The notes: generated from the sequence alone by a model not told the origin. Positions 36,067-48,165 are shown, counted from the stretch's first letter. The stretch is 64,000 nt of DNA from Euborellia annulipes (GCA_023213315.1 JAKCPI010015365.1:1-64000); one strand, 5' to 3'. Program-made: numbers and translations.

Positions 36067-36551
36067 CAGGGGCGTATATAAGGGGGGGCGCCCCCCCCCG
36101 AAATTTCCCAAACACATACATATATAGGAATATATAGTCATCATCCAGACTCGGCCCTCCCCGAAATTTCCGATTGACCCTGGAGCGCGAAAAAATATAG
36201 TTCCGCAAAAAAATTTTTCCCCCGTAGGGTGGACAACAGGTAGGTTCGGCAAAAGAAAAAATGTTCCGGGGGACGGCACAAATTTCGTATCTCTAAAAAA
36301 AAAAGGTAAAATGATTTTCAAGGCCCGAAAAAAAATGTTCCGCGCGGCTGCAAAAATTTTGTGTCTCTTAAAAAAAGGTAAAATGATGGAAAAAAATTTT
36401 CCGCAGTGTGGAAACTTTGGTTCCGCAAAAGGGAAAATGTTCCGCAAAAATTTCGTGTGAAAAAATTTATTTAAAAAAAAAAAAAAATTTCCGAAAAAAT
36501 ATTTTTGAGTTCAGGCCCCCCCCCCGAAAAAAATTTCTATATACGCCTCTA
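36067..36551. mobile_element. hAT-like element with CAGGGGCGTATATA ends
   Basis: CAGGGGCGTATATAAGG...TTTCTATATACGCCTCTA. Interior of TTCCGC/AAATTTT repeats. The 8-bp duplication is not preserved. Confidence 0.6.
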
Positions 36552-36816
36552 ATATTGTAATATATAATATTATAAATAACAAAAATAGTGACAAAAAAGA
36601 TGCAAAACGTTCTTTAGAGCCAACTTTTACACATTTTCTACTTTTTCTTAATTATATGTGATGCGCAAAGTGAAAAGGGACCTCATGTCTGAAATTTCAC
36701 AAATTGACTTCTTGATATTTTATTGTAGAGGATAATTTCATGACCATTTTAAGACCACAACCACTATGAGATCTCAAAAACTAAAAAAAAAGTCACCGCC
36801 TTCAAAGTTAAAGATA

Positions 36817-37098
36817 ATGGAGTCATGAAAAAAACAAGACGAATGCAGCCAAATATTCTTTTATTTTAAATCTCGCCCCTCACGGCGGACGTTTCGGCCC
36901 GAGGTTTAGGCCATCTTCAGAGTCGGCTGGCAATAATCAAAATGTGTGAAAATTTGCAACAACAGCGACAACATTCAGTATGTGGTCCGCTCACAGCAAA
37001 ATGTAGAGAAAAATGGGGCCGAAACGTCAGCCGTGAGGGCGCGATTTAAAATAAAATAATATTCGGCAGCATTCGTCTTGTTTTTTTCATGACTCCAT
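36817..37098 (-). mobile_element. Hammerhead foldback element
   Basis: Inverted arms 36817-36900 and about 37016-37098 (GACTCCAT...TGAAAAAAACAAGACGAATGC). The arms themselves include the 3' half of the hammerhead: GGCCGAAACGTC occurs in both. A clear target duplication was not found. Confidence 0.7.
36888..36920 (-). ncRNA. Hammerhead ribozyme core
   Basis: The minus strand reads CTGAAGA-TGGCC-TAAACCTC-GGGCC-GAAACGTC: full CUGANGA and GAAA core, a GGCC/GGCC stem II, and a GUC cleavage triplet. Confidence 0.7.
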
Positions 37099-37506
37099 CA
37101 TCATTAAGCCTACAGCCACATATCTTTTCGGAAAAACAAAAAAAATATGAATTTTCAATCGTTTTTCATATACTTTGGTGCCTTAATTTTAACATACCCA
37201 GGATATGAACTAAAATTAATATACAAGTATAGGAACAAATTATCAACTTTTAAACTTATCTTTTTCTTTGTGTGCCGCCAAATTTTGAAATCGTTAAAAG
37301 TGTACTGCGACAAGTTGAGAATCACTGGTCTAAACGTTCTCAAATAACTCGACTACCTCAAGGAATTTTTATTAATATTATTTTATAATTATTTTAAGGA
37401 AACTTGAAATTATTCTTTTAAAATACCCTGTAATTACCTGTATAGGAAATATTGATGAATCGTATTCAATCGAAACGCAAAAATCGATATTTTTAATCTA
37501 ATTCGA

Positions 37507-37782
37507 CTAAAATGCCCGTAGCGATAATTTTACTTCGCCGACAAGAGGTCCCTTTTCACATATATGTATTGTCACCGTATTTATATAATTAGAATTGAGT
37601 CGATCCAGAGAAGGTTTCTGTATTTGATTAATAATTGATTCCAAATATTTGCTTGACCCTACCTTCTCAGAAACGAAGAACATACTCTGATCTGGTCTAT
37701 TTATATAAAATATTAAATAACTGCGTTGTTGCTCCAGCCATTTTAGTACGGTTGGGTTTTCGGGTTCTGGAGTGAGCAACAA
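37507..37782 (-). other. Unrecognised 91-codon open frame
   Basis: The translation (PENPTVLKWLEQQRSY, NRPDQSMFFVSEKVGSSKY, INQIQKPSLDRLNSNY) has a protein-like composition unlike the homopolymer-rich shadows elsewhere. There is no ATG at the 5' end (it begins at a TTG after an in-frame TAA), no convincing splice acceptor beside it, and no family that I recognise. It may be a pseudogene or transposon remnant. Confidence 0.2.
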
Positions 37783-37922
37783 GAAGTAATGAATTGTTTA
37801 CATTATGGCAGTGTAGGACCCATGCCTCACATTGAATCATCTGTGCTTAAATTATAATAATTTATATTCTCTGGGCATCTTCGGTTTTCTCAAAATTCGC
37901 TCTAACGATTTTAATTAAAATT

Positions 37923-38248
37923 GCATAAACAATTTATAGCTGAGATGTTATATTAATAAGAGGGTAAAAATGAGAAATGCAGCTAAGGTTATTTCTTTAT
38001 TTCGTTAATTCACACTGCTGACGTTTCGGTTTCGTGTTTGAACCATCTTCAGAGCGGGCAAAAAGTCATTATGAAAGTATCATAGTGGATTTTATACATT
38101 GTTGAAAAATTCTTATATAATAAATATATACACAGTGTGAGACGACCAGGTACATAAAAAAGATGTTTCAAACACGGAACAAATAGTTGTGTGAATTAAC
38201 GAAATAAAGAAATAACCTTAGCTGCATTTCTCATTTTTGACCCTCTTA
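37923..38248 (-). mobile_element. Hammerhead foldback element, 326 bp, in H10
   Basis: Flanked by TTAATTAAAATT (37911-37922 and 38249-38260); part of this is native H sequence. Arms at about 37949-38016 and 38196-38250 are inverted copies (TGAGAAATGCAGCTAAGG). A degenerate partial hammerhead also occurs near 38162-38185. Confidence 0.75.
38020..38052 (-). ncRNA. Hammerhead ribozyme core
   Basis: The minus strand reads GCT-CTGAAGA-TGGTT...AACC-GAAACGTC-AGC. The core is complete, GGUU/AACC forms stem II, GCU/AGC can form stem I, and there is a GUC site. Confidence 0.72.
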
Positions 38249-38690
38249 TTAATTAAAATTCAAAAATCAATTATTTGCCATCGTAACAAAAAAAATATTT
38301 TCCCATGATTATAAATTTTACAGTTTAAATTCAAATATACTGTACTGTCGGAAACTAAATATATGTCTACACAAAAAAATCTGGTGAGACAAGCACAGTA
38401 CACAACTTTCGATTACCGAAGGTAAGAGAAAGTTGTGTGCTGTGCGACCAGTCACACCAGGTTTTTTTTTTTGTTTTACGTTAATTAAATTTCTTCCATT
38501 CAACAAATTATTCTTCTATATTATTCTACAATAATATTAGAGTCGTCACTCAATGAAATCCTCCCACACATGGAGACCTGACTTGAAGTTCCCTTCGAGA
38601 TGCAACCAAACAAGCTTTGCTGTTAGGATGGCTGCATATCTGCCAGGCAATCTCTTTAATAAAAATGTAAAGTTGATTTAATTTTAATGC

Positions 38691-39165
38691 TTAAGGGGCT
38701 ACGGGACCGAAGGTGTTACGCATGTTTTTCCCGCTAAGATGGCGTTGTATGTCATTAAAAGTATGCCCAAAAAATCAAGTAATTCAAAAATTGGCCAAGA
38801 GATGTCAGAATGGTAGCTAATAATATTTAATGCATTTGGTTGATTTTCATTGATCTTTTAACAATAAATACTTTATAAATGTTATTATATATTATGTATC
38901 TTTTATAAAAGCATAAAAATATATAAATATAGTCCAGATATAGGCTAATACTATATCGGCTGTTAGACTAGTCTGCCACCTATTGCAAGAAGGCTGAACT
39001 AATTTGACAGATGAATTTTAAATAAATCATCTGAACTTATTTAAAAAATTTCTTAATTAATATGTGATTAATAATATCAATAAATTCATTTTTAAATTTA
39101 AAATAAAATTAAAGATTATTGAGAGATTTTTTTTTTTTGTATTTGCTTGATAACAAAAAAAATTA
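38691..39165 (+). mobile_element. T4: TTAA MITE, 3' truncated
   Basis: Starts TTAAGGGGCTACGGGACCGA; breaks off near AACAAAAAAAATTAAAAA, then a SINE remnant (39172-39285, minus) follows. Confidence 0.78.
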
Positions 39166-39289
39166 AAAAACCCCCTTAAATAAAATCAACGGACTGCTGA
39201 GACCCCGAAACCGCGACCCCTTGGTATGTAAGGCAAGCGCGCTACTAACTACACTAAGCCCAAAAGCTCACGCGATCTTAAGCACACAG

Positions 39290-39795
39290 AGATATATTTT
39301 TCTTTTAATTCTTTCAGTTCACAGCTAACGTTTTCTTATTTCTTATTTATTCTCTTCAATTGCCTCTTTGCTTTACTTTTTTTGCTTAATAGCTTTTTTT
39401 TTTTGTCATTAATAATTAAAAATTATTCTGCAATAACATTTTTATTATAAACATTTCTAAAAGTGTTTGTAGTTTATTTTATAATAATTTTTTTTATCGC
39501 TTAATTATAAAAGAAAAAAGAAATATGATTGAGATTGAAAATGCTTTGCCTCTTTTTAAATGGAAATAAATCGGCCTGCTAACGTGTTTATATTTGTTTA
39601 ATAAAAAAAAAAAAAATTTAATTTATACAACTCGCTGCTCTCACTTTTATTCTCTTTCTTTTTATCAACAATTTCAAAGTGATTTAATGAAAATATTAAT
39701 TAAAATAAAATTCCCCAACATGTACAACATTCTTTTGTAGTGCGCACGGTTTAGTAATCATAAAAGAATATTCAGATCAGAACTCCATGATCTCA
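39290..39795. other. AT-rich stretch, nothing recognised
   Basis: Homopolymers only; no bounded element or gene. Confidence 0.45.
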
Positions 39796-39827
39796 AGTTT
39801 CGATTCCTGTCCGACGATATATGGACC

Positions 39828-40063
39828 GTTTATTTTGAAAGTGGTGTAAGTCCATTTTTTTTTTAAATGAGATATAACATAATTTCTGCTTAACGTAAAT
39901 TTTCTATGTATAACTAGCTAGTGGTAAATTTCTTTAAAAATTCCCTTGTTTTGTACAAATGAAAATTGGTCGGTAAATAGATTTTTTAATAAACAGATAT
40001 GCTAACCTTTCATTTTCTCGAAATAATAGAAAATGGACTTACACCACTTTCAAAATAAACGGT
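39828..40063. mobile_element. GGACCG MITE in H11
   Basis: GGACCGTTTATTTTGAAAGT...ACTTTCAAAATAAACGGTCC, about 35-bp terminal inverted repeats, flanked by ATAT on each side (likely 4-bp duplication). Same family as 54687-54933. Confidence 0.82.
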
Positions 40064-40082
40064 CCATATTAGAATTCAAGTT

Positions 40083-40348
40083 TTTTTTTTTTTTTTCATT
40101 CACACTTTTTTCTCATTCACACTCGCACTCACACACACCTTCAAACAGTCTTTTCGGCAACTTAGGCCATTTAAGACTTTAGACGATAACCGTTATAATG
40201 AATATATCTATTGGGGGATCAGGCATTTCTATTTAAGCCATCTGGTATCCAAATGGCTTAAATAAAATCATCGGACTGCCTGGATCCGAACCCGCGACGT
40301 TTGGTATAGTAGGTAGCACGCTACCTACTACACCAAACCCGGGGGCAT
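40083..40348 (-). mobile_element. tRNA-derived SINE (S6) in H11
   Basis: Reverse-strand SINE with poly-T end, tail CACACACACC and tRNA-like head to 40348. Target duplication AATTCAAGTT at 40073-40082 and 40349-40358. Confidence 0.85.
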
Positions 40349-41778
40349 AATTCAAGTTGTAAAATTGATAAGTATGTGAAAGTATTTATATTTTGAAACC
40401 ATGGCAACCATTTCTCCTATCTTTCTATGAAGTACAAGAGTGAAGTGGTCCATAAAAGATTTCAATGGCAAAATGAGAATATACATTTTAAAGAGCATCT
40501 AAAAAATGGTTGATTTATGAATTTAAAAAAAAATCGTTGAAATGAATTTTGAGAAAATCGAAAAATACTGAAAAAGTACATCAGTAAAGTACTAGTACTT
40601 TTTGGCCGATTTTGATTAAAAGCTTATTTTCACACCCTAGGGGGGTGTCTAACTTAAATATAAAATTTCAACCTCCTAGTTCAATTCCTTCATGCTTAAA
40701 ATCGAACACACACCCACAGACAGACCCTGTCGCGAAAACCACTTTTTTGGATTCAGGGGACCTCAAAACGTGTATATCCGTCAAAATCTCGACATCGAAT
40801 TTTTGACATGAATCCAATACTTTCTCTCTCTATATATTAACATATATATAGAGGTAAGAGAAAGTAAAAATAAAATTGTTTACTTTTGGACTTGGTCCAC
40901 TTTTGCTTTGAACCAATCATATATCGGAATATCGATACTAAACCAGTTTATAAATATTAATAAATAAAATGCAATAGATGATCCTCTTTGAACCAATCGG
41001 ATCAATTTCTTATCGTGAATGTGAATTTTACATAAAAGTTTCACTTCTCTAGTATCACTACACGGTTTTTATTTATTTTAACAAGTAGCAAAAAACCGAT
41101 GATAATAATAAATAAATAAACAAAAAGCAATCAGAGATTTTTTTTTTCATTGGCGATTGCTATCCATTCAGGTAGCAAGTCACTCATCAGGGAATTGATA
41201 GCAAATTCTTATCCTCTCTCTCTCTCGCTCTCTCGCTCTTTCAAATCCCTAAACTCAAATGTACGTGTGTAAGTGGATGTGCTTGTAGGTTGGTTTTATT
41301 CGTTCAAATCGAATGAGTTGCTCTTGAGACGTGCCAAAGACCTGCCTCTCTCTCTCTCTCTCTCTCTCTTGCTCTGAATCCCTAGACGATCCGATCACGA
41401 GAATAACAATGTCTACAACAACAACAAGTTTTTGGGAAAACGATACAAGAGAAAATTAAGAACCCTTTTTATTATTTTTATTTTAACCCCTCGTGCCAGT
41501 ATTAACTTGCTGATTTTTCTTTATGAATATTCAAAGATCAATTTAAAGAGGGGAAAGGTTTGATTGATAAGTTTATGAAAAAAAAATCACGTTTTGATTA
41601 AAATTAAAAAATAGTCCTCTATTTTACTCGAAAAATTAAAAATAAATCTTACATGGACTCCCGCCCCCCCCCCTTGTTAGACCGAATATTAAATTCCAAT
41701 TTTAACATTCGGACTAAAGGGGGTCAAATTTTTGTTTATCAGAAGGAGAGCAGCCAGGTAAAATGAAAAGCTTTAGCT

Positions 41779-41808
41779 GACGTTTCGGGTGCACACACTC
41801 ATCCTCAG
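41779..41808 (-). ncRNA. Hammerhead ribozyme core
   Basis: The minus strand reads CTGAGGA (fits CUGANGA), a GAGTG...CACCC stem II with one mismatch, then GAAACGTC. No inverted arms were found. Confidence 0.55.
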
Positions 41809-41905
41809 GGCAAGCAAAATTGTCAGTATAGTACAAGTTATGCGCTACTGGAATTTAATTTCATGTTTATTATTGTTCTTATTCTTAACATCAATAATAT
41901 GTACA

Positions 41906-42106
41906 GTGAGGGTCAATATTAAGTCTCACCCATGCGTTTTTTACTTGTTGTTTTTATAAATGAAAATGAAAATCTTTATTGGAGATTTTCTAGGTTTTGA
42001 ACCGTGAAAGTTTCCATTAAAAAATATATAATATTTTTTTTTTTAAACAATGAAATAATCACCAATAGAAAATGCATGGGTGGGACTTAATATCGTCCCT
42101 CACTGT
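41906..42106. mobile_element. Tc1/mariner-type MITE, about 200 bp
   Basis: TA-CAGTGAGGGTCAATATTAAG...CTTAATATCGTCCCTCACTG-TA. The ends resemble the element at 13570. Confidence 0.82.
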
Positions 42107-42287
42107 ACAATAATAAAAACTATTCTTCAAACAAACACTTGCTATTTTGTATATATACTGTATATGCCTACTGCATCGGTGTCAGTCATAATATTTAGAA
42201 ATCTTTTATTAATAAAAAAAATCCAAAATTTTGGCATGACTTGACATATATTTACTGCAATTTAATATAAGTTATCTCAATAAGATA

Positions 42288-42536
42288 GCCCTCGGGGCTT
42301 GGTGTAGAGGTTAGCGTGCTAACCTCGTAGACCAAACGTCGCGGGTTCGGACCCCAGGCAGTCCGATGATTTTATTTAAGCCATTTGGAGACCAAATGGC
42401 TTATATAAGAATGCCTGGACCCCATATATGTATATTAAATCAATAACGGTTATCGTAAATGTCTTATATGGCCTGAGTTGCCGAAAAGACAGTGTGAGTG
42501 TGAATGAGAAAAAAGTGTGAATGTTTAAAAAAAAAA
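42288..42536 (+). mobile_element. tRNA-derived SINE (S7)
   Basis: GCCCTCGGGGCTTGGTGTAG, B-box GGTTCGGACCC, conserved GGCTTATATAAGAATGCC block, TGTGAGTGTGAATG tail and poly-A. Likely duplication ATCTCAATA. Confidence 0.85.
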
Positions 42537-42545
42537 ATCTCAATA

Positions 42546-43735
42546 TTATTATTTTTTCAAATATTATTATTACTTATTACTTAAATAAACCCTTAATAGC
42601 CAAAAGTGTCTTAATTAAGTAATTAATAATTGAGCTGATCGAACAATGTCAGCCATGTTGGAATTAGATGACGTGAAAAATCCGGCTCTGTGATTGGTCG
42701 AAGCTTGAGTGCAGCTGAGTGCATGCTAGCTTAAATTTAGAACATGTTCTATTAGCCAAAACCTGCAAGTAAAATTTCGCAAGGGTCATTAATGACGTCA
42801 TACCCATGGGAGAACCATAGGAAATAACTTGTGTGCATGCAAAAACACACCGTGTGATTCTTTCAAAAAAATGGAAAAAATCAGCAGGAATGTTTTACAA
42901 CTTAATTGCCTTTTTTTCTTTGCATTTTTTTAATAAAACAAATTTTTGGGGTTTGTTGTAACATTTACAAGAATACAATGAAATGGAATCAAAACTTGTA
43001 TTATATAAAATAATCTATTAATCAATTTCTCTTTCATATCGTAGATAAACACGTAGGTCAATAAACAGACATTAACCTTAAAACATAATAATAATAATAA
43101 TAATCTCTCTCTCTCTTGCACAATAATGTATTTACAGTATATTCCCTCTTCCCTCCCTTCCTGCTTGTAATCCTTATATATATATAATATTGGATAATAG
43201 CAGAACAAACATGTGGGCCTCATTATGGAGTTGATTTTCAATTAGTCAAAGCAAACGCCGAGAGTTTTGTGTATATAATAATAATAAATACAGGAAGGGG
43301 AGAGATTTGTATTATTAATCTATTAAATAAGCGAGCGGCTGCTAATTTCAAATTTGCGTCACACCCGGCAAAGTCCATTTATGAATAAACAAATTCACTT
43401 CTTTTTTTTACCCGGTACATTCTCTTAAGAGTTTTTTTATTAAATTCCCGAAAAAGGAATATTCATTTAGTAAATAAATTTTCATCTATTAATATTTATA
43501 TAAGAGAGAAAGAGAGAGAATTTATTAATATTGAGTAATCAATTGATGGAATCCGTAAATACGACCGATGGAAGTGAATTAATATAATGACAAAAAGAGA
43601 GATGCAGCATTCGCTACTGATTTGGAGAGCATCTCTCTATTGTCGTTAATTTTCAACTGTTTATGAAAATTTAATAAAATAAAATCTTTAATCACAACAT
43701 TATTACTCTGTTCATTTTACTTTTTTTTTTGTATA
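42546..43735. other. AT-rich stretch, no gene
   Basis: Only (AAT)n, (CT)n and (GA)n runs. A 103-codon minus frame (42930-43241) is low-complexity and unrecognised. Confidence 0.45.
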
Positions 43736-43744
43736 AAACAAGAA

Positions 43745-44066
43745 AAAAAATCTGGTGTGACTGTCGCACAGCACACAGCATTACCTTCGGTAATTGAAAG
43801 TTGTGTTCTGTGCTTGTCACACCAGATTTTTTTTGTGTCGAGATATATTTAGTTTCCGCCGATATATTGCAATTCAAGATGTAAAATTTATAAGTATGGG
43901 AAAATATTTATATTTTTTTACCATGGCAACCATTTCTCCTATCTTTTCTATGGAGTACAAGAGTAAAGTGTTCTTCAGAAGATTTCAATGGCAAAATGAG
44001 AATATATAATACATTTTAAAGAGCATCTAAAAAATAATTGATTTATGAATTTTAACCAAAATCGTC
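43745..44066 (-). mobile_element. H12: 3' half of an H element
   Basis: AAAAAAATCTGGTGTGACTG hairpin through GTACAAGAGTAAAG, ending near 44066, where a SINE head fragment (44068-44120, minus) follows. Confidence 0.75.
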
Positions 44067-44210
44067 GCGTTCGGTAGGTAGGTAGGCACACTACCAACTA
44101 CACCAAACCCGAGGGTATCTCAGGTTAATGTCTCTTGGTTCTTTCATGTATAACATCCTCCATTTATGATATGATATTTGAATATATTGTTAGCTTATAA
44201 ACAAATCCTC

Positions 44211-44583
44211 AAGCAGGGACTAGATTGGAATATTGGATCCCACCATAGCGCTTAGGCAACTCTACTAAGGAGTTGCTGTGACATCCCGTCCTGTGGAAGG
44301 GACGTACAGGAAGGTACCTTCTCAGTGATTCATTCCTCGAAAGGAGTAGGCTATACACGCTGGTGCTGAGAGACTCCCTTCTCATACTAGAACATCCTCT
44401 CTCGCAAGGAGAGGCTGACTAAAAGGAACTGGGTGGAACCAGAAATTAGCTCGTTAGCCTGAAGATAAGAAATAAAGTAATTTCACGGCCAGAGACCAAA
44501 AAAGTCCAGTTGGGTTTGAGTTGTGTGTCTTTGTACATGTAAGCAACTCGGGTAAATAAATCCCGATACAAATATCAAATAAT
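44211..44583 (+). repeat. D2: D-family retroposon-like repeat
   Basis: AATCCTCAAGCAGGGACT... to GGGTAAATAAATCCCGATAC, then (AAT)n. The fixed right end with a simple-repeat tail suggests a retroposed origin. A SINE remnant (44620-44740) and a small hairpin of H type (44752-44820) follow. Confidence 0.7.
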
Positions 44584-45102
44584 AATAATTATAATGTTAG
44601 CTTTTTTTTCTTAATGGCATCTTAGGCCATATAGACTTTAGACAATATTCATTTTAATAATACGATGTATTTAGGGGTCTTTATACCATTTGGTATCCAA
44701 ATGATTTAAATCTGTCTGGGTTTGTTTGGAACTAAGGTTCTATGGTATATCTCGACACAAAAATATGGTGTGACAGTACACAACTTTGCTGTGTGTTAAG
44801 TCACACCAGATTTTTAATTTATTTAATTCTATATGTAAGTATATGCAATTTTTTTTTCTCATAATATATGAGTGCGAGTGAGCCTTAAAAAGAAGAATGA
44901 AAATAAATGAAGTCATATAACAAAATTTCTAGATAATTTGCCTAAATGAAATAGTTCCTCTTTTATCATGTCTGGCTGGGGTTGGGGTGATGGTGATGTC
45001 CAAATTAGAACTAACCAGTTCACTTCTCTTTTATTTATCATCATCTGACACATCTATTTCCTTATCTCCTCGTGTTTCGATTAAACCCACTTGTTACACC
45101 CC

Positions 45103-45135
<33 letters not shown>

Positions 45136-45200
45136 GCATATTCATCCATCATTCATTTAAACTTGAATAAAGAGATTTTCTTTTCTATTTAATTGCTTTA

Positions 45201-45908
45201 TTAAGGGGTTTCAGGAGCGACCTCTAAACGTACTTTTAAAAAAACTAGACTATTATAAGGAATATTTCAATCCGGTTTTTTTTTTTAAATGAATTAAATT
45301 CATTAGAGATTATTGGAACATCGAGCTATAATTTTTTTAATGACTTATTAAAAAATTATCGTAATTAATTTTTTTGTTATCAAGCAAATACAAAAAAAAC
45401 AATCTGTCCCAATAATCTTTAATTTTTTTTAAATTTAAAAATGAATTTATTGATATTATTAATCACATATTAATTAAGAAATGGAGTTGGGGGTACCCCC
45501 AAATGGGGTTGAGGAGGATATAGATTTGGATAGATGAAGAAACAATTATATTAATCCAACGTTCGTAAATAAATGGGGTGGAAAGAGTGTGAATGTGTGT
45601 GAGTGGGAGGAAGAGAAAAAGTGTGAAGTTAAAAAAAAAAAGAAACTTTTAAAATAAGCTTAGATGATTTATTTAAAAATCAACTGTCAAATTAGTTCAG
45701 CATTCTTGCAATAGATGGCAGGCTAGTCTAACAGCTGATCCCCTAATAGCCTATATCTGGCCTATATTTATATATTTTTATGCTTTTATAAAAGATACAT
45801 AATATATAATAACATTTATAAAGTATTAATTGTTAAAAGATCAATGAAAATCAACCAAATGCATTAAATATTATTAGCTACCATTCTGACATCTCTTGGC
45901 AAATTTTA
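45201..45908 (-). mobile_element. T5: TTAA MITE with SINE-like insert
   Basis: Begins TTAAGGGGTTTCAGGAGCGA; broken at about 45480-45645 by a roughly 165-bp insert with a TGTGAATGTGTGTGAGTG tail and poly-A, flanked by a TAAGAAA repeat. The far end is truncated. Confidence 0.8.
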
Positions 45909-46398
45909 TATTAATATAATAATAATAATAAATTTTTTCTCTTAGACAATCCCAGCGGGGAAATGTACCCTTGTCCTCCAACATTTAGAGATTGACTTTC
46001 ATTCATTGGGTGGGTTTTTATTTCTTCCCCAGACTAATCATAATAATACCAAATTGATTTTCCCATGAATTTTGTATTATCCTCATATAGTCAAAGTTTA
46101 AGACCGTCCCACCCTCTCCTGAGGGATCATTTTTCGGAAAAGGGGAATTTAGTAGGTGGTTGGTTCAATACAATAGAAATAAAATTACCTGAGGGACCCC
46201 TTTCTACCTACTGGATCGTTAAGTGACTTTTATATCCCCCTTCGTTTTAAATATTTTATTTTATAGCTAATCCTATTTCTCAATTCACTTTCACTTGAAT
46301 CGCCCTCGTAAAAGTGATTCAAGTAAATCAGAGTGTTAACCTGAAAATTGAATTTATGCTTGGAAAACTGTAGTGGCCACTAGAAAACAATATAAGGG
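45909..46398. other. Stretch with no gene recognised
   Basis: AT-rich, no bounded repeat or open frame worth reporting. Confidence 0.45.
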
Positions 46399-46400
46399 AA

Positions 46401-46993
46401 AAGGGTTGGAAAAGGCGCTCGAAAAGTTGATTTTAGATTTTGGAATCGACTTGATATTTTTCGATTCTTGGAATCGATTAATCATTTCTGAAAGTCGACT
46501 TTTCCCTATAACTCGTGCTTAGGAGTTACACAGTAAATATTAAATATATTTATTTATTTATAATATAATATTTATTAAGTATTTAAACATTTTATTAAAT
46601 ACAACACACACAAATATTGTTTTAAATATTTTTATAAAAGAATATTCTATCCAGAAATTGCACGTGATATGGCACCGAACATTAAAATAAAATATGAAAG
46701 TAGAGTATCAAAATAAAACATTAAAATTGAGGAATTAAGAATGCCACATATCTTCACTCACCGATCTTAGAAAGCGTGTTGATTGGTGTGTTATGTGTAG
46801 GTTTTAAAAGAAAGATGAAAGTCAATCAATGAAAACGTTACAAACTATATTACCATCGAATACTAAGTATTGTAAGAAAAAAGTCGAAGTCGTCCAGTGA
46901 GAATCGATTCTAATCGACTTGAAAGAGTTTCAACTCGATTCTAAAAAGTTGATTATTTTCAGTAAAAGATCGAGTCGCCTCTTACATCCCTTA
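46401..46993 (+). mobile_element. Q4: Q-family element, near full length
   Basis: AAGGGTTGGAAAAGGCGCTC to CTCTTACATCCCTT, uninterrupted; it serves as the reference for Q3 and Q5. Confidence 0.75.
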
Positions 46994-47342
46994 ATGTGAA
47001 TGGAATGTGTAAATTTAGATTCGAGGAAGTAGAACCTCTAAACACACAGATCGTCTATTAGTATATACACAATCACAATTGATAAGATGCATCTATTAGT
47101 GAGTAACATTCTATTATGGAATATGCCTTTGCTGTTTGTTAATACCTGCTTTGTCGAGCAAACCACAATAAACGTTTATAATAATACATTGTATATTAAG
47201 GTCTATCAATAACGATGAGGAAGGAATGTTCATTAATATTGAAATGGAAATTTATTTTTTTTTACTTTCCTACTAATTATCTGAACATTCCAACTTTGAC
47301 ATCGCCCATTTGAAGGAGGAGTTAAATTAATTCACTTTGGTA

Positions 47343-47640
47343 AACCAAAAAAAATTCTGGTGTGACTGTCGCACAGCACACAACTTTCTCTTACCTTCGG
47401 TAATCGAAAGTTGTGTTCTGTGCTTGTCATACCAGGTTTTTTGTGTCGACATATATTTAATTTCCGACGATATAATTATTAGAATTCAAGAACAAGTAAA
47501 ATTTATAAGCATGGGAAAATATTTATATTGTGTTACCATGGCAACCATTTCTTCTATCCTTCCTGTGAAATACAAGAGTAAAGTGGTCTTCAGAAGATTT
47601 CAATGACAAAATGAGAATATACATTTTAAAGAGCCTCTAA
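47343..47640 (-). mobile_element. H14: 3' half of an H element
   Basis: 3' hairpin intact (TCTGGTGTGACTGTCGC... / ...CTTGTCATACCAGG); 5' half missing. Confidence 0.72.
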
Positions 47641-47701
47641 AAAACACAAAATACAAAACAACACTGTATATCACACGTTAACGATTCAGTACTATTAATA
47701 A

Positions 47702-48105
47702 CTAATCCTCAAGCAGGCACTGGATTGGAATATTGGATCTCATCACAATAGCCTTCTGGCAACTCTACGAGGGAGTTGCTGTGACATCCCGTCCTGTGGA
47801 AGGGTCGTAAAGAATGATTCCCTCTCAGTGAATCATACTTCGAAAGGAGTCTGGGCTGAGGGAGTCCCTCCTCTACTAGGACATCCTCCCTAGCATAGAA
47901 GAGGTTGGATAAAAGGAACCAGAAGTAAGGATTAGTTCACTAGCTAGAAATGAACTCAGAATGGTAGTTAGAGATAGGAAATGATGTAAATTCAAGGGAT
48001 TTCTGTAGATGGTACGGTTAGGTTTGAGGTGTATGTCTTCGTGCACGGAATCACCTCGGGAAAATAAACAGGGATCCCGGTAGGAATTTTAAATATTTGT
48101 CTTTC
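47702..48105 (+). repeat. D3: D-family repeat just upstream of the first coding exon
   Basis: AATCCTCAAGCAGGCACTGG... to AACAGGGATCCCGGTAGG. Ends only about 60 bp before the splice acceptor at 48165. Confidence 0.72.
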
Positions 48106-48165
48106 AATTTCTCTCTTACATTTTGTGCAAAAAATGAATTTGGGATTTTGTTGTTTGTGTTTCAG

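Larger units (their letters stand above)
37886..38470 (+). mobile_element. H10: 3' part of an H element with hammerhead insert
   Basis: TTTTCTCAAAATTCGCTC... resumes at 38249 and ends in the 3' hairpin (GTCACACCAGGTTTTTTT). Confidence 0.75.
39800..40867 (-). mobile_element. H11: H element with two insertions
   Basis: H sequence is recognisable at 39805-39827 (GTCCGACGATAT), 40063-40080 and 40349-40867 (ending GGTAAGAGAAAGT). The 3' hairpin is lost. Confidence 0.7.
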
